Source: Pseudomonas putida NBRC 14164
GTDB lineage: Bacteria; Pseudomonadota; Gammaproteobacteria; Pseudomonadales; Pseudomonadaceae
Length of the DNA: 64,000 nt
Reading direction: 5' to 3'
Assembly (NCBI RefSeq): GCF_000412675.1
Contig: NC_021505.1
Coordinates: 3,280,501-3,344,500, forward strand
A program made the position numbers and the translations under genes. A model generated the notes under the pieces. The model ran no database searches, was not told where the DNA came from, and saw only the letters and a program-made list of their open reading frames with translations. Below are positions 16,994 to 25,876 of the stretch, piece after piece (the stretch's first letter is position 1; every line of letters begins with the position of its first letter).

Positions 16994-19060
16994 ATGACCC
17001 AGCCCGACCCGTCATACGTCAAATGGCTCGAAGACCGCGCCATGCTCAAGGCTTCCCAAGAGCGGGCCAGCCTGTATTCAGGGCAGTCACGCCTGTGGCA
17101 ACAGCCCTACGCCGAAGCCCAGCCCCGCCGCGCCACTGAAATCGCCTCGGTCTGGTTGACCGTCTACCCCGACGCCATCATCGCCCCGCAAGACTGCTCC
17201 GTGCTCGGCGCGCTGGCCCACGAAGCGCTGTGGAAGCGCCTGTCGGAGATCGGCGTTCAAGGCCTGCACACTGGCCCGATCAAGTTGTCCGGCGGCATCC
17301 GTGGCCGCGAACTCACCCCCAGCGTGGACGGTAACTTCGACCGCATCAGCTTCGATATCGACCCGCTGTACGGCAGCGAGCAGGAACTGGTGCAGATGAG
17401 CCGCATGGCCGCCGCGCACAATGCCGTGACCATCGACGACCTGATCCCCTCGCACACCGGCAAAGGTGCCGACTTCCGCCTGGCCGAGATGGCCCACGGG
17501 CCTTACCCGGGGCTGTACCACATGGTCGAAATCCGCGAAGAAGACTGGCCACTACTGCCAGAGGTGCCCAACGGCCGCGATTCGGTCAACCTGCTGCCGG
17601 CCCAGTGCGACGAGCTCAAGGCCCGCCATTACATCGTCGGCCAGTTGCAACGGGTGATCTTCTTCGAGCCCGGAGTGAAAGAAACCGACTGGAGCGTCAC
17701 GCCGCCCATCACCGGTGTCGATGGCAAAACCCGTCGTTGGGTCTACCTGCACTACTTCAAGGACGGCCAACCCTCGCTGAACTGGCTGGACCCGACCTTC
17801 GCGGCCCAGCAGATGATCATTGGTGATGCCCTGCACGCCCTGGACTGCCTGGGCGCGCGCGGCCTGCGCCTGGACGCCAACGGTTTTCTGGGCGTGGAAA
17901 CGCGGGCCAGCGGCACCGCCTGGTCGGAAAGCCACCCCCTGTCGATCGTCGGCAACCAGTTGATCGGCGGCATGATCCGCAAGGCGGGCGGCTTCAGCTT
18001 CCAGGAACTGAACCTGACCCTGGACGACATCGCGCAGATGTCCAAGGGCGGGGCCGACCTGTCCTACGACTTCATCACCCGCCCGGCCTATCAGCATGCG
18101 CTGCTGACCGGTGACACTGAGTTCCTGCGCCTGATGCTCAAGGAAATGCACGCCTTCGGCATCGACCCGGCCTCGCTGATCCATGCCCTTCAGAACCACG
18201 ACGAGCTGACCGTGGAACTGGTGCATTTCTGGACCCTGCACGCCCACGACATGTACCTGTACAAGGGCCAGACCTTGCCCGGCAGCATCCTGCGTGAGCA
18301 TGTCCGCGAAGAGATCTACGAACGCCTCTCGGGCGAGCACGCCCCCTACAACCTGCGCTTCGTGACCAATGGCATCGCCTGCACCACGGCCAGCCTGATC
18401 GCCGCAGCACTGGGCATCCGCGACCTTGAGCAAATCGGTGCAGCCGAAATCGAGCTGATCCAGAAAGTGCACCTGCTGCTGGTCATGTACAACGCCATGC
18501 AGCCCGGGGTGGTCGCGCTGTCCGGCTGGGACTTGGTCGGCGCCCTGCCCTTGCCCGCCGAGGCGGTCGCGCAACGAATGCTGGATGGCGATACCCGCTG
18601 GATTCACCGAGGCGGTTACGATTTGGCCGGGCTCGCCCCACAGGCCGAGGAATCAGTGCGCGGAATGCCGCGGGCCCGGGCATTGTATGGCAGCCTCGAC
18701 AGCCAGCTGGACCGTGGTGATTCGTTTGCCTGCAAGGTGAAAAAACTGCTGGCAGTGCGACAGGCCTATGGCATCGCCACCAGCCGCCAGGTGCTGGTAC
18801 CTGAAGTCAGCAGCCCAGGGTTGCTGGTGATGGTGCATGAACTGCCAGCCGGGCGCGGTATCCAGATCAGTGCACTGAATTTTGGCCAGGAAGTAATTGC
18901 CGAGCAATTGCAGTTGACCGGGTTCACGCCGGGGCCGGTAGTGGACATGATCAACGAAACGGTCGAAGGGGACCTGACCGAGGATGGGCGACTGCTGGTG
19001 AACCTGGACCCGTACGAGGCACTGTGCCTGCGAATCGTCAACAGCAGTGGACATGTGTAA
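16994..19060 (+). CDS. GH13 alpha-amylase-family enzyme, trehalose-synthase-like
   Basis: This 688-residue protein is a glycoside hydrolase family 13 enzyme. The three catalytic acids are visible: nucleophile D294 in LRLDANGF, acid/base E338 in FSFQELN, and D403 in LQNHDELT. The loop [20 protein letters not shown] at about residues 146-165 corresponds to the first conserved GH13 region. Relatives are annotated as maltose alpha-D-glucosyltransferase/trehalose synthase, which interconvert maltose and trehalose. No maltokinase domain or glycogen gene is near, so the substrate is not proven. It stands alone, with the REP palindrome before it and riboflavin synthase after it. Confidence 0.75.
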   Translation: MTQPDPSYVKWLEDRAMLKASQERASLYSGQSRLWQQPYAEAQPRRATEIASVWLTVYPDAIIAPQDCSVLGALAHEALWKRLSEIGVQGLHTGPIKLSGGIRGRELTPSVDGNFDRISFDIDPLYGSEQELVQMSRMAAAHNAVTIDDLIPSHTGKGADFRLAEMAHGPYPGLYHMVEIREEDWPLLPEVPNGRDSVNLLPAQCDELKARHYIVGQLQRVIFFEPGVKETDWSVTPPITGVDGKTRRWVYLHYFKDGQPSLNWLDPTFAAQQMIIGDALHALDCLGARGLRLDANGFLGVETRASGTAWSESHPLSIVGNQLIGGMIRKAGGFSFQELNLTLDDIAQMSKGGADLSYDFITRPAYQHALLTGDTEFLRLMLKEMHAFGIDPASLIHALQNHDELTVELVHFWTLHAHDMYLYKGQTLPGSILREHVREEIYERLSGEHAPYNLRFVTNGIACTTASLIAAALGIRDLEQIGAAEIELIQKVHLLLVMYNAMQPGVVALSGWDLVGALPLPAEAVAQRMLDGDTRWIHRGGYDLAGLAPQAEESVRGMPRARALYGSLDSQLDRGDSFACKVKKLLAVRQAYGIATSRQVLVPEVSSPGLLVMVHELPAGRGIQISALNFGQEVIAEQLQLTGFTPGPVVDMINETVEGDLTEDGRLLVNLDPYEALCLRIVNSSGHV

Positions 19061-19116
19061 ATGGCGCCGGGCTAAGGCGGTGCAGCAGCAGAGGGGCAGG
19101 TCGGTCTTGCATTTAC

Positions 19117-19136
19117 AACGCTACGGGCATAGCGTT
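19117..19136 (+). terminator. Possible terminator after the GH13 gene
   Basis: AACGCTA and TAGCGTT form a perfect 7-base stem with a CGGGCA loop. A mixed CGGGGGATTTCTTTT tract follows, with its T-rich part only some bases after the stem. It is therefore a weak terminator candidate, or a structure in the ribE leader. Confidence 0.4.
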
Positions 19137-19171
19137 CGGGGGATTTCTTTTCCGTGCCCAGGAGCAATTCC

Positions 19172-19801
19172 ATGTACACCGGCATCGTCCAGGCCGTTCG
19201 CCCTCTGCTTGATGTGACCACCTACCCGGGCCACAACCAGTTCACCATCGACCTCACACCGGAGCTGCTCGAGGAGCTGAAGATCGGTGCCAGCGTCAGT
19301 GTCGAAGGCACCTGCCTGTCGGTCACTGAAATCGCCGGCACCCAAGTCAGGTTCGACGCCATGACCGCCACGCTCGAACGCACCAACCTACGCTTCTTCA
19401 AGGCGGGCCAGGGGGTCAACATTGAACGTTCGGCGAAAATGAACGCCGAAGTCGGTGGCCACCTGATGGCCGGCCATATCGCCACCACCGCCGAAATCGT
19501 CGAACTGTCGATCAAGGAAACCGGCGCCTTCATCAAGTTCCGCATGCCCCCGGAATGGGGCAAGTACGTGTTCCCACGCGGTTTCATCGGGGTCAATGGT
19601 TGCAGCCTGACCGTCGCCGATGTCGACGACAACGTCATCACCATCAACCTGATCCCGGAAACCCTGCGCCAGACCACTTTTGCCAGCTACAAGGCCGGCG
19701 ATCAGCTCAATATCGAGGTCGATCACCAGACCATGGTGCTGGTCGATGTGGTGGAGCGCACCATCAAAGGCACCCTGGCCCGCGAAAAACTGCTGCGCTG
19801 A
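19172..19801 (+). CDS. ribE: Riboflavin synthase, alpha subunit
   Basis: ATG 19172 follows CAGGAGCAATTCC and begins YTGIVQAV, the normal start of riboflavin synthase; an ATG 18 bases earlier has no such support. The 209-residue protein has two similar beta-barrel halves. The first has GTCLSVTEI, the second VNGCSLTVADVDDNVITINLIPETLRQT in part. GGHLMAGHI lies near residue 90. The enzyme dismutates two molecules of 6,7-dimethyl-8-ribityllumazine to riboflavin. It is isolated from other rib genes and has no visible FMN riboswitch, so it is probably a second copy besides the main rib operon. Confidence 0.93.
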   Translation: MYTGIVQAVRPLLDVTTYPGHNQFTIDLTPELLEELKIGASVSVEGTCLSVTEIAGTQVRFDAMTATLERTNLRFFKAGQGVNIERSAKMNAEVGGHLMAGHIATTAEIVELSIKETGAFIKFRMPPEWGKYVFPRGFIGVNGCSLTVADVDDNVITINLIPETLRQTTFASYKAGDQLNIEVDHQTMVLVDVVERTIKGTLAREKLLR

Positions 19802-19810
19802 GGCCTGCCC

Positions 19811-20512
19811 ATGCTGCCTAACGCCCTCCCCGCGCGCACGGCCAGGCGGCTTCGCGTGCAAGTGTTGCGTGGCCGTGTCGGCCTTGGCCTGGTCGCTGGT
19901 TTGTCGGTGCTGGCCGGCATGACCGATGCCATCGGCCTGCTGGCGCTGGGGGACTTCGTGTCGTTCATGAGTGGCAATACAACACGCCTGGCAGTGGCCA
20001 TCAGTGAGGCAGACCTTGCCTTGGTGCTGCGCCTGAGTGGCGCGATACTGGGTTTTGTCGCTGGCAATGCGCTGGGCGTGATGCTGGCGCGTGGTTTGCG
20101 CCGCCGGGCCTGGCCCGTGTTGCTGATGGTTGCGGTACTGCTGGCGTTCGCAGCGGCGTGGCCGTTGGCGGCCACCTTCCCGGCATTGTTGGCCGCCACA
20201 CTGGCCATGGGCATGATCAATGCCGTGGTTGAACAGGTGAACGGCCTGCCCATCGGCCTGACTTACGTCACCGGCGCCCTGTCCCGCTTCGGCCGTGGCC
20301 TGGGGCGTTGGCTGATGGGCGAGCGGCGCAACGGCTGGCGGGTGCAGCTAGTGCCCTGGGCCGGCATGCTGCTAGGCGCCGCGTTGGGCGCCTGGCTGCA
20401 ACAGCGCCTGGGCCTGCAGGCACTGGCTGGCAGCTGCGCGCTGGCCTGTGTGCTGGCCCTGGTGTCGCGGTTCATCCCGCGCGGCTGGCAGCGTGGCTAC
20501 ATGCCGCGCTGA
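19811..20512 (+). CDS. YoaK/DUF1275 family membrane protein
   Basis: This 233-residue integral membrane protein has about six hydrophobic helices. The family mark is the segment GMTDAIGLLALGDFVSFMSG near residues 36-55, and a second is the TYVTGALSRFGRGLGRW stretch near 152-168. The function of DUF1275 proteins is unknown. It starts nine bases after ribE and is probably co-transcribed with it. Its stop codon touches the stop of the convergent proP gene without any intergenic base. Confidence 0.85.
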   Translation: MLPNALPARTARRLRVQVLRGRVGLGLVAGLSVLAGMTDAIGLLALGDFVSFMSGNTTRLAVAISEADLALVLRLSGAILGFVAGNALGVMLARGLRRRAWPVLLMVAVLLAFAAAWPLAATFPALLAATLAMGMINAVVEQVNGLPIGLTYVTGALSRFGRGLGRWLMGERRNGWRVQLVPWAGMLLGAALGAWLQQRLGLQALAGSCALACVLALVSRFIPRGWQRGYMPR

Positions 20513-22015
20513 TCAATCAATGCGCGGGTGCTGCTGTGCCAGCGTCTCGCGCTTGGCTTCCAGCTCGGCAATCTGCGCATCGATGTCCTCGATCTTCTGC
20601 TCGATGTTGTCGTGGTGCTCCTGCAACAGCTCACGCGCTTCTTCGATGTCCGACGCCGCCGGTGCCGCGCCGCGCAGCGGCTTGTTGGCAGTTTCCTTCA
20701 TGGTCAGCCCGGTCAGCAGGCCAATAGCGGCGATCACCATCAGGTAGTAGGCCGGCATGTACAGGTCGCCCGTGCTCTCCACCAGCCAGGCAGTGAGGGT
20801 CGGGGTAAGCCCGGCGATCAACACCGAAATGTTGAAAGCGGCTGCCAAGGCGCTGTAGCGGATGTGCGTAGGGAACATCGCCGGCAGCGTCGAGGCCATC
20901 ACACCGATGAAGAAGTTCAGCAGCACGGCAATGATCAGCAGCCCGGCAAAAATCACCCCCAGCACGCCGCTGTTGATCAGCATGAACGCTGGAATGGCCA
21001 GGGCGAACAGGCCGACACTCCCGAGGATGATGAACGGCCGGCGGCCGAACTTGTCGCTGAGCAGGCCGATCACCGGCTGCACGAACAGCATGCCGACCAT
21101 GATCGCAATGATGATCAGCACGCCATGGTCTTCGCTGTAATGCAGGTTGTGCGACAGGTAGCTGGGCATGTAGGTGAGCAGCATGTAGTAGGTGACGTTG
21201 GTGGCAATCACCACGCCGATGCAGGTCACCAGGCTGCGCCAGTGCTGTGTGGCCACTTCCTTGAACGACACCTTGGGCCCGGAGGCCAGGCCTTCGCGGT
21301 CGCCCTGCTCCAGCTTGTCGACATGCTGCTGGAACGCAGGTGTTTCTTCCAGCGCATGGCGCAGGTAAAGGCCGATGATGCCCAACGGCAGGGCCAGGAA
21401 GAACGGCAGGCGCCAACCCCATTCAAGGAACTTTTCTTCGCCCAGAATGGTTGAAATCAGCACCACCACGCCCGCGCCCAGGACAAAGCCGGCAATCGAG
21501 CCGAAGTCCAGCCAGCTACCGAGAAAACCGCGTTTGCGGTCGGGGGCGTATTCGGCCACAAAGATCGACGCGCCGGTGTACTCGCCGCCCACCGAAAAGC
21601 CCTGGGCCATCTTGGCCAGCAACAACAGGATCGGTGCCCAGATGCCGATGCTGGCATAGGACGGAATCAGGCCGATGGCGAAGGTGCTGAGCGACATGAT
21701 GACGATGGTCGCCGCGAGGATTTTCTGCCGCCCGAACTTGTCGCCCAAGGCGCCGAAGAACAAACCGCCCAATGGCCGGATCAGGAACGGCACCGAGAAC
21801 GTGGCCAGCGCCGCAATCATCTGCACGCTGGGGTCGGCGTTGGGGAAAAACACCTTCCCCAGGGCATAAGCCACGAAGCCGTAGACGCCAAAGTCGAACC
21901 ACTCCATGGCATTGCCCAGAGCGGCGGCGGTGATCGCCTTTTTCATCTTGGCGTCGTCGACAATGGTGATGTCCTTCAGGCCGATTGGCTGGACTTTTTT
22001 CTTGCGAGGTTTCAT
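20513..22015 (-). CDS. proP: ProP-like MFS osmolyte/proton symporter
   Basis: This 500-residue MFS protein resembles E. coli ProP, which imports proline, glycine betaine and other osmoprotectants with protons under high osmolality. Visible marks are NAMEWFDFGVYGFVAYALGKVFF at TM1 (about 33-55, given here as a mark only), the GALGDKFGRQKIL loop, and 12 hydrophobic helices. The last 45 residues form a charged heptad-like coiled coil (IEEARELLQEHHDNIEQKIE), the feature that tunes ProP to osmotic strength. Its presence supports the ProP assignment over other metabolite:proton symporters. A bidirectional terminator separates it from hemB upstream. Confidence 0.87.
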   Translation of the reverse strand: MKPRKKKVQPIGLKDITIVDDAKMKKAITAAALGNAMEWFDFGVYGFVAYALGKVFFPNADPSVQMIAALATFSVPFLIRPLGGLFFGALGDKFGRQKILAATIVIMSLSTFAIGLIPSYASIGIWAPILLLLAKMAQGFSVGGEYTGASIFVAEYAPDRKRGFLGSWLDFGSIAGFVLGAGVVVLISTILGEEKFLEWGWRLPFFLALPLGIIGLYLRHALEETPAFQQHVDKLEQGDREGLASGPKVSFKEVATQHWRSLVTCIGVVIATNVTYYMLLTYMPSYLSHNLHYSEDHGVLIIIAIMVGMLFVQPVIGLLSDKFGRRPFIILGSVGLFALAIPAFMLINSGVLGVIFAGLLIIAVLLNFFIGVMASTLPAMFPTHIRYSALAAAFNISVLIAGLTPTLTAWLVESTGDLYMPAYYLMVIAAIGLLTGLTMKETANKPLRGAAPAASDIEEARELLQEHHDNIEQKIEDIDAQIAELEAKRETLAQQHPRID

Positions 22016-22128
22016 ACCCGTATCCCTGTCGATGAATGCTCTAAGGGATCAGATACAACGGGACACTAAATAATTCAGCGCTTACTGATTTTTTGTGCGT
22101 TTGCGCCGCTTCACCAACAGCGCACAAA

Positions 22129-22158
22129 GAAAAGCCGCTGCAACTGCAGCGGCTTTTC
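22129..22158 (-). terminator. Rho-independent terminator between hemB and proP
   Basis: GAAAAGCCGCTGC and GCAGCGGCTTTTC form a 13-base stem with an AACT loop, with A/T ends that give a U-run on either strand. It should terminate hemB, whose stop lies 17 bases before it on the minus strand, and isolate proP. Confidence 0.88.
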
Positions 22159-22175
22159 GTACCCAAGGCCTGGCT

Positions 22176-23150
22176 TCAGATACCTTCGCGCGCCAGGTCC
22201 ATGGCGAAGTAGGTCAGGATGAGGTCGGCGCCGGCACGCTTGATTGCGCCGATGCTTTCACGCACCACCCGGCCTTCATCGATGGCGCCCGCGAGGCCGC
22301 CGAACTTGATCATCGCGTACTCGCCACTCACCTGGTACGCCGCCAACGGCAGGCGCGAGGCAGCGCGGATGTCGGCGATCACGTCAAGGTAGGCGCCCGC
22401 TGGCTTGACCATCAGCACATCCGCCCCCTCCTGCTCGTCCAGCAGCGATTCGCGCACGGCTTCGCGGCGGTTCATCGGGTTCATCTGGTAGCTCTTGCGG
22501 TCGCCCTTCAGCGTGGTACCGCCGGCTTCACGGAACGGACCATACAGCGACGAGGCGAACTTGGTGGAGTAGGCCATGATCGCGGTGTCGTGGAAACCGG
22601 CCCCATCCAGCGCACTACGGATGGCCTGTACCTGGCCGTCCATTGCCGCCGACGGGGCGATGAAGTCCGCACCGGCAGCGGCGGCAATGACCGCCTGCCT
22701 GCCCAGGTTGGCCAGGGTGGCGTCGTTGTCCACGCCATGGTCATGCAGCACGCCGCAGTGGCCGTGGCTGGTGTATTCGCAGAAGCAGGTGTCGGACATC
22801 ACCACCATTTCCGGCACGGTGTCCTTGCAAATGCGCGACATGCGCGCAACCAGGCCGTTTTCGTTCCAGGTGTCGCTGCCGGTGGCGTCCAGGTTGTGCG
22901 ACACGCCAAAGGTCATTACCGACTTGATACCGGCACGGGCATAACGCTCGATTTCCTGGGCCAGCAGCTTCTCGGGGATGCGGTTGACCCCAGGCATGCT
23001 GGAGATCGGCACGAAGTCATCGATGCCCTCTTCGACGAAGATCGGCAGGATCAGGTCTTCCAGGCGGAATTCGGTTTCCTGGAAGATCGTGCGCAGGGAT
23101 TCGTTCTGGCGCAGGCGGCGTGGACGAACGGACGGGAATTGGTTGGACAT
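22176..23150 (-). CDS. hemB: Delta-aminolevulinic acid dehydratase (porphobilinogen synthase), zinc type
   Basis: This 324-residue enzyme joins two 5-aminolevulinate molecules to porphobilinogen in haem synthesis. The Schiff-base lysines are K197 (AYSTKFAS) and K249 (MVKPAGAY). The metal site has three cysteines, C122, C124 and C132 in [14 protein letters not shown], so it belongs to the zinc-dependent class. The well-studied P. aeruginosa enzyme has aspartates there and uses magnesium. This copy is therefore probably a second HemB, with another magnesium-type copy elsewhere in the genome; the latter is inferred. The gene stands alone with its own terminator. Confidence 0.95.
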   Translation of the reverse strand: MSNQFPSVRPRRLRQNESLRTIFQETEFRLEDLILPIFVEEGIDDFVPISSMPGVNRIPEKLLAQEIERYARAGIKSVMTFGVSHNLDATGSDTWNENGLVARMSRICKDTVPEMVVMSDTCFCEYTSHGHCGVLHDHGVDNDATLANLGRQAVIAAAAGADFIAPSAAMDGQVQAIRSALDGAGFHDTAIMAYSTKFASSLYGPFREAGGTTLKGDRKSYQMNPMNRREAVRESLLDEQEGADVLMVKPAGAYLDVIADIRAASRLPLAAYQVSGEYAMIKFGGLAGAIDEGRVVRESIGAIKRAGADLILTYFAMDLAREGI

Positions 23151-23270
23151 GACAGCTCCAGGGCATTTTGAACGGCGTATACCTTATGCCTGTCGCGCGC
23201 CAGTGAAAAGGCTAAATGACGAGATTGTGTCTTGCGTCAATGGCAATGGCCAGGTTTTGCCTGTGCCGGC

Positions 23271-23298
23271 CCCTTCGCGGGTGAACCCGCTCCCACAG
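23271..23298. repeat. Single REP element
   Basis: The sequence from CCCTTCGCGGG to CCCGCTCCCACAG around a TGAA centre is the standard P. putida REP core. It lies alone in the 202-base gap between hemB and the RIO kinase gene. Confidence 0.85.
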
Positions 23299-23352
23299 AG
23301 ACAGCACAGCTTCAGGAAAGGCCCCACAACGATGTGAGGCGTCTGCAACGGC

Positions 23353-24246
23353 TTATTGCAACCAGGGTGGCGTGGGTTCCTCAGCCTTGACCGCTCCATG
23401 CTCAGCCTCGTCACGCGCCGCACGGCGGCGTGCGTCATCCAGACGGGCCGCGTCGATCTCGCGCATCACCCCGGACACGTCAGCTTCATGTTCGTCATCT
23501 GCGAACACCCCAGTCAACGGGCTGTCGGGCAGCAAGTCACCGGCCTCGAACAGCGCCCACATCTCCTCCGCATACCGGGTGCTTTTCAGCTCCGGGGCAA
23601 AGCGCCCGAAATAATGGGCCATGTTGTCCACGTCGCGCTGCAGCATGCTGAAGGCGTGGTTGTTGGCGGCTGCATCCACGGCCTGCGGCAAGTCGATGAT
23701 CACAGGGCCGTCCGGGCCGAGCAGCACGTTGAACTCGGACAGGTCGCCATGCACCAGCCCCGCACAAAGCATCAGGACGATCTGGCGAATGACAAAGGCA
23801 TGGAACGTGCGGGCATCCTCGGCTTCCAGGTGCACGTCGTTCAGGCGTGGGGCGGCGTCGCCATCGGCATCGGTCACCAACTCCATCAACAGCACGCCGT
23901 CCTGGAAGTCGTAGGGCTTCGGTACCCTCACACCCGCACTGGCCAGGCGGAATAATGCCGCAACTTCGGCGTTCTGCCAGGCATCTTCGGCTTCTTTACG
24001 GCCGAACTTGCTGCCCTTGGCCATGGCCCGGGCCTGTCGGCTATTGCGCACCTTGCGGCCTTCCTGGTATTCGGCGGCCTGGCGGAAACTGCGCTTGTTG
24101 GCTTCTTTATAGACCTTGGCGCAGCGCACCTGGTTGCCGCAGCGCACCACGTACACGGCGGCCTCCTTGCCACTCATCAGCGGCCGCAGTACTTCGTCGA
24201 CCAGGCCGTCTTCGATCAGGGGTTCGATTCTTTTGGGTGTCTTCAT
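23353..24246 (-). CDS. RIO1-family serine protein kinase
   Basis: This 297-residue protein has a RIO kinase fold. The ATP-binding loop is SGKEAAVYVV near residues 25-34, followed by the likely lysine K44 (CAKVYKE). The catalytic motif is HGDLSEFNVLL with D168 and N173, and the metal-binding motif is IIDLPQAVD with D185. RIO1 kinases act in ribosome maturation in eukaryotes and archaea. In pseudomonads a related kinase has been described, but its targets are largely unknown to me. The C-terminal tail is acidic and rich in arginine. The gene lies 87 bases after gabP on the same strand, without a clear shared function. Confidence 0.88.
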   Translation of the reverse strand: MKTPKRIEPLIEDGLVDEVLRPLMSGKEAAVYVVRCGNQVRCAKVYKEANKRSFRQAAEYQEGRKVRNSRQARAMAKGSKFGRKEAEDAWQNAEVAALFRLASAGVRVPKPYDFQDGVLLMELVTDADGDAAPRLNDVHLEAEDARTFHAFVIRQIVLMLCAGLVHGDLSEFNVLLGPDGPVIIDLPQAVDAAANNHAFSMLQRDVDNMAHYFGRFAPELKSTRYAEEMWALFEAGDLLPDSPLTGVFADDEHEADVSGVMREIDAARLDDARRRAARDEAEHGAVKAEEPTPPWLQ

Positions 24247-24333
24247 CAGGCTGTGTTCGGGGTCCTGGCTGTGATGGTCGACATCCTCTCACAGCCGGGG
24301 ACGACTTGCTCGTCTGTCTTCAGCCCAGGCTGA

Positions 24334-25725
24334 TCAGGCGCCCTGCCCTAAGCTGTTGATCGGCACCCCGCGCGCCCGCCGGCGCGTGACCAGCAAGCCG
24401 GAACACACCACCAAAACAGCCAGCACCATGGTCGACACCACTTCCAGGCGATGATCTGGACGCAGCAGCATCACGACCAGCACGCTGCAGATGAATACGA
24501 TCACGCCCCAGGTGAGCCACGGGAACAGCCACATGCGGTACCCCAGGCTCTTGCCCTGTGCGGTCAGGCGCTGGCGCAGGCGCAGCTGGGAAATCGCGAT
24601 AACCAGGTAGACCAGCAAGGCAATGGCCCCCGAGCTGGCCATGAGGAAGCCGAACACCTTGGCCGGCACCAGGTAATTGGCGATCACGGCCAAAAATGCC
24701 GCGCCAGTGGATAGCAGTACCGCTACCACCGGCGTGCCACTGCGGCTGGTCACCTGGGCGCAAGCCGGTGCATCACCGCGGCGGCTCAGCGAGTAGACCA
24801 TGCGCGAAGCGGTATACAGCGACGAGTTAAGGCAGCTGGTCACCGAAGTCAACACCACAAAATCGATGATGGCCTTGGCATTCGCCACGCCCAGGGTATC
24901 CAGCACCGTGACATAGGAACCTTCGGTCGCCAGGCGCGGGTCAGTCCAGGGCACCAGCGCGATGACGATGAATATCGACAGGATATAGAACAAGGTGATC
25001 CGCCAGATCACCGAATTGGTGGCCTTGGAAATATGCTTGCCCGCATCAGAGGATTCGGCTGCGGCAATGGTCACCACCTCGGCGCCGAGGAACGAGAACA
25101 TGGTGATCAGCATGGCGCTCAGCACCGCACCGAAACCATTAGGCATGAATCCGCCGGTATCCCACAGGCGCGAAACACCACTGACGCCAGTACCGGGCAG
25201 CAAGCCAAATATGGCGCACACACCCAGTGCAATGAACGCGACGATCGCCACCACTTTTACCAGTGCCAGCCAGAATTCGAACTCACCGTAGTTCTTCACG
25301 CTGAACAGGTTGGTGGCGGTCAGCAACAGGGTAATCACCAACGACAATACCCAGATCTCCATCTGCGGGACCCAGGAATTGATGATGGTGGCGGCAATAT
25401 TGGCTTCGATGGGAATGATCAGTACCCAGAACCACCAGTACAGCCAACCGATGGTATAACCCGCCCACTTGCCGATGGCGAGGTCGGCATAGGTGGAAAA
25501 CGAACCGGTATCCGGCGAAGCAACCGCCATTTCGGCCAGCATGCGCATCACCAGCACCACCAGGCCGCCGGCCAGGATGTAGGCCAGGATGGTGGCCGGC
25601 CCTGCTTCAGCAATGGCACGACCAGAGCCGACGAACAGGCCGGCGCCGATCACACCGGCAATGGACAGCATGGTGACATGCCGTGATTTCAATCCATGAC
25701 TCAAATTGTTCTTGTGGGTTTGCAT
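24334..25725 (-). CDS. gabP: GABA permease-like amino acid transporter (APC family)
   Basis: This 463-residue protein has twelve hydrophobic helices and the amino-acid-permease start HGLKSRHVTMLSIAGVIGAG (about residues 10-29). It is close to GabP of E. coli, which imports 4-aminobutyrate with protons. Its position after csiD-lhgO resembles the E. coli csiD-lhgO-gabDTP cluster, although gabD and gabT are absent here. A terminator lies between lhgO and this gene, so it may have its own promoter. Substrates could include 5-aminovalerate or lysine-pathway intermediates, which is inference. Confidence 0.82.
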   Translation of the reverse strand: MQTHKNNLSHGLKSRHVTMLSIAGVIGAGLFVGSGRAIAEAGPATILAYILAGGLVVLVMRMLAEMAVASPDTGSFSTYADLAIGKWAGYTIGWLYWWFWVLIIPIEANIAATIINSWVPQMEIWVLSLVITLLLTATNLFSVKNYGEFEFWLALVKVVAIVAFIALGVCAIFGLLPGTGVSGVSRLWDTGGFMPNGFGAVLSAMLITMFSFLGAEVVTIAAAESSDAGKHISKATNSVIWRITLFYILSIFIVIALVPWTDPRLATEGSYVTVLDTLGVANAKAIIDFVVLTSVTSCLNSSLYTASRMVYSLSRRGDAPACAQVTSRSGTPVVAVLLSTGAAFLAVIANYLVPAKVFGFLMASSGAIALLVYLVIAISQLRLRQRLTAQGKSLGYRMWLFPWLTWGVIVFICSVLVVMLLRPDHRLEVVSTMVLAVLVVCSGLLVTRRRARGVPINSLGQGA

Positions 25726-25795
25726 GGCACTACCTTGTTGTTTTTGTCATGCCCACGCTGGTGCCGCCGGCTGCACGGTCGCCGACGCAGGCGCG

Positions 25796-25840
25796 AAAAA
25801 GCCCGCCCTGCCCTGAATGGTTAGCAGGGCAGTTCGGGTT
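25796..25840 (-). terminator. Rho-independent terminator after lhgO
   Basis: Read on the minus strand, ACTGCCCTGC pairs with CAGGGCAG and an outer CCCG/CGGG pair, and a GGCTTTTTC run follows. It lies between the lhgO stop and the gabP start and probably ends the csiD-lhgO transcript. Confidence 0.7.
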
Positions 25841-25876
25841 GAGTAAAAGGAAACCGCAGAACCTGTTACCGCGTTG

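Noticed and set aside
19061..19171. FMN riboswitch before ribE
   Set aside because: The conserved RFN-element sequences are not present. Only a simple 7-base hairpin was seen.
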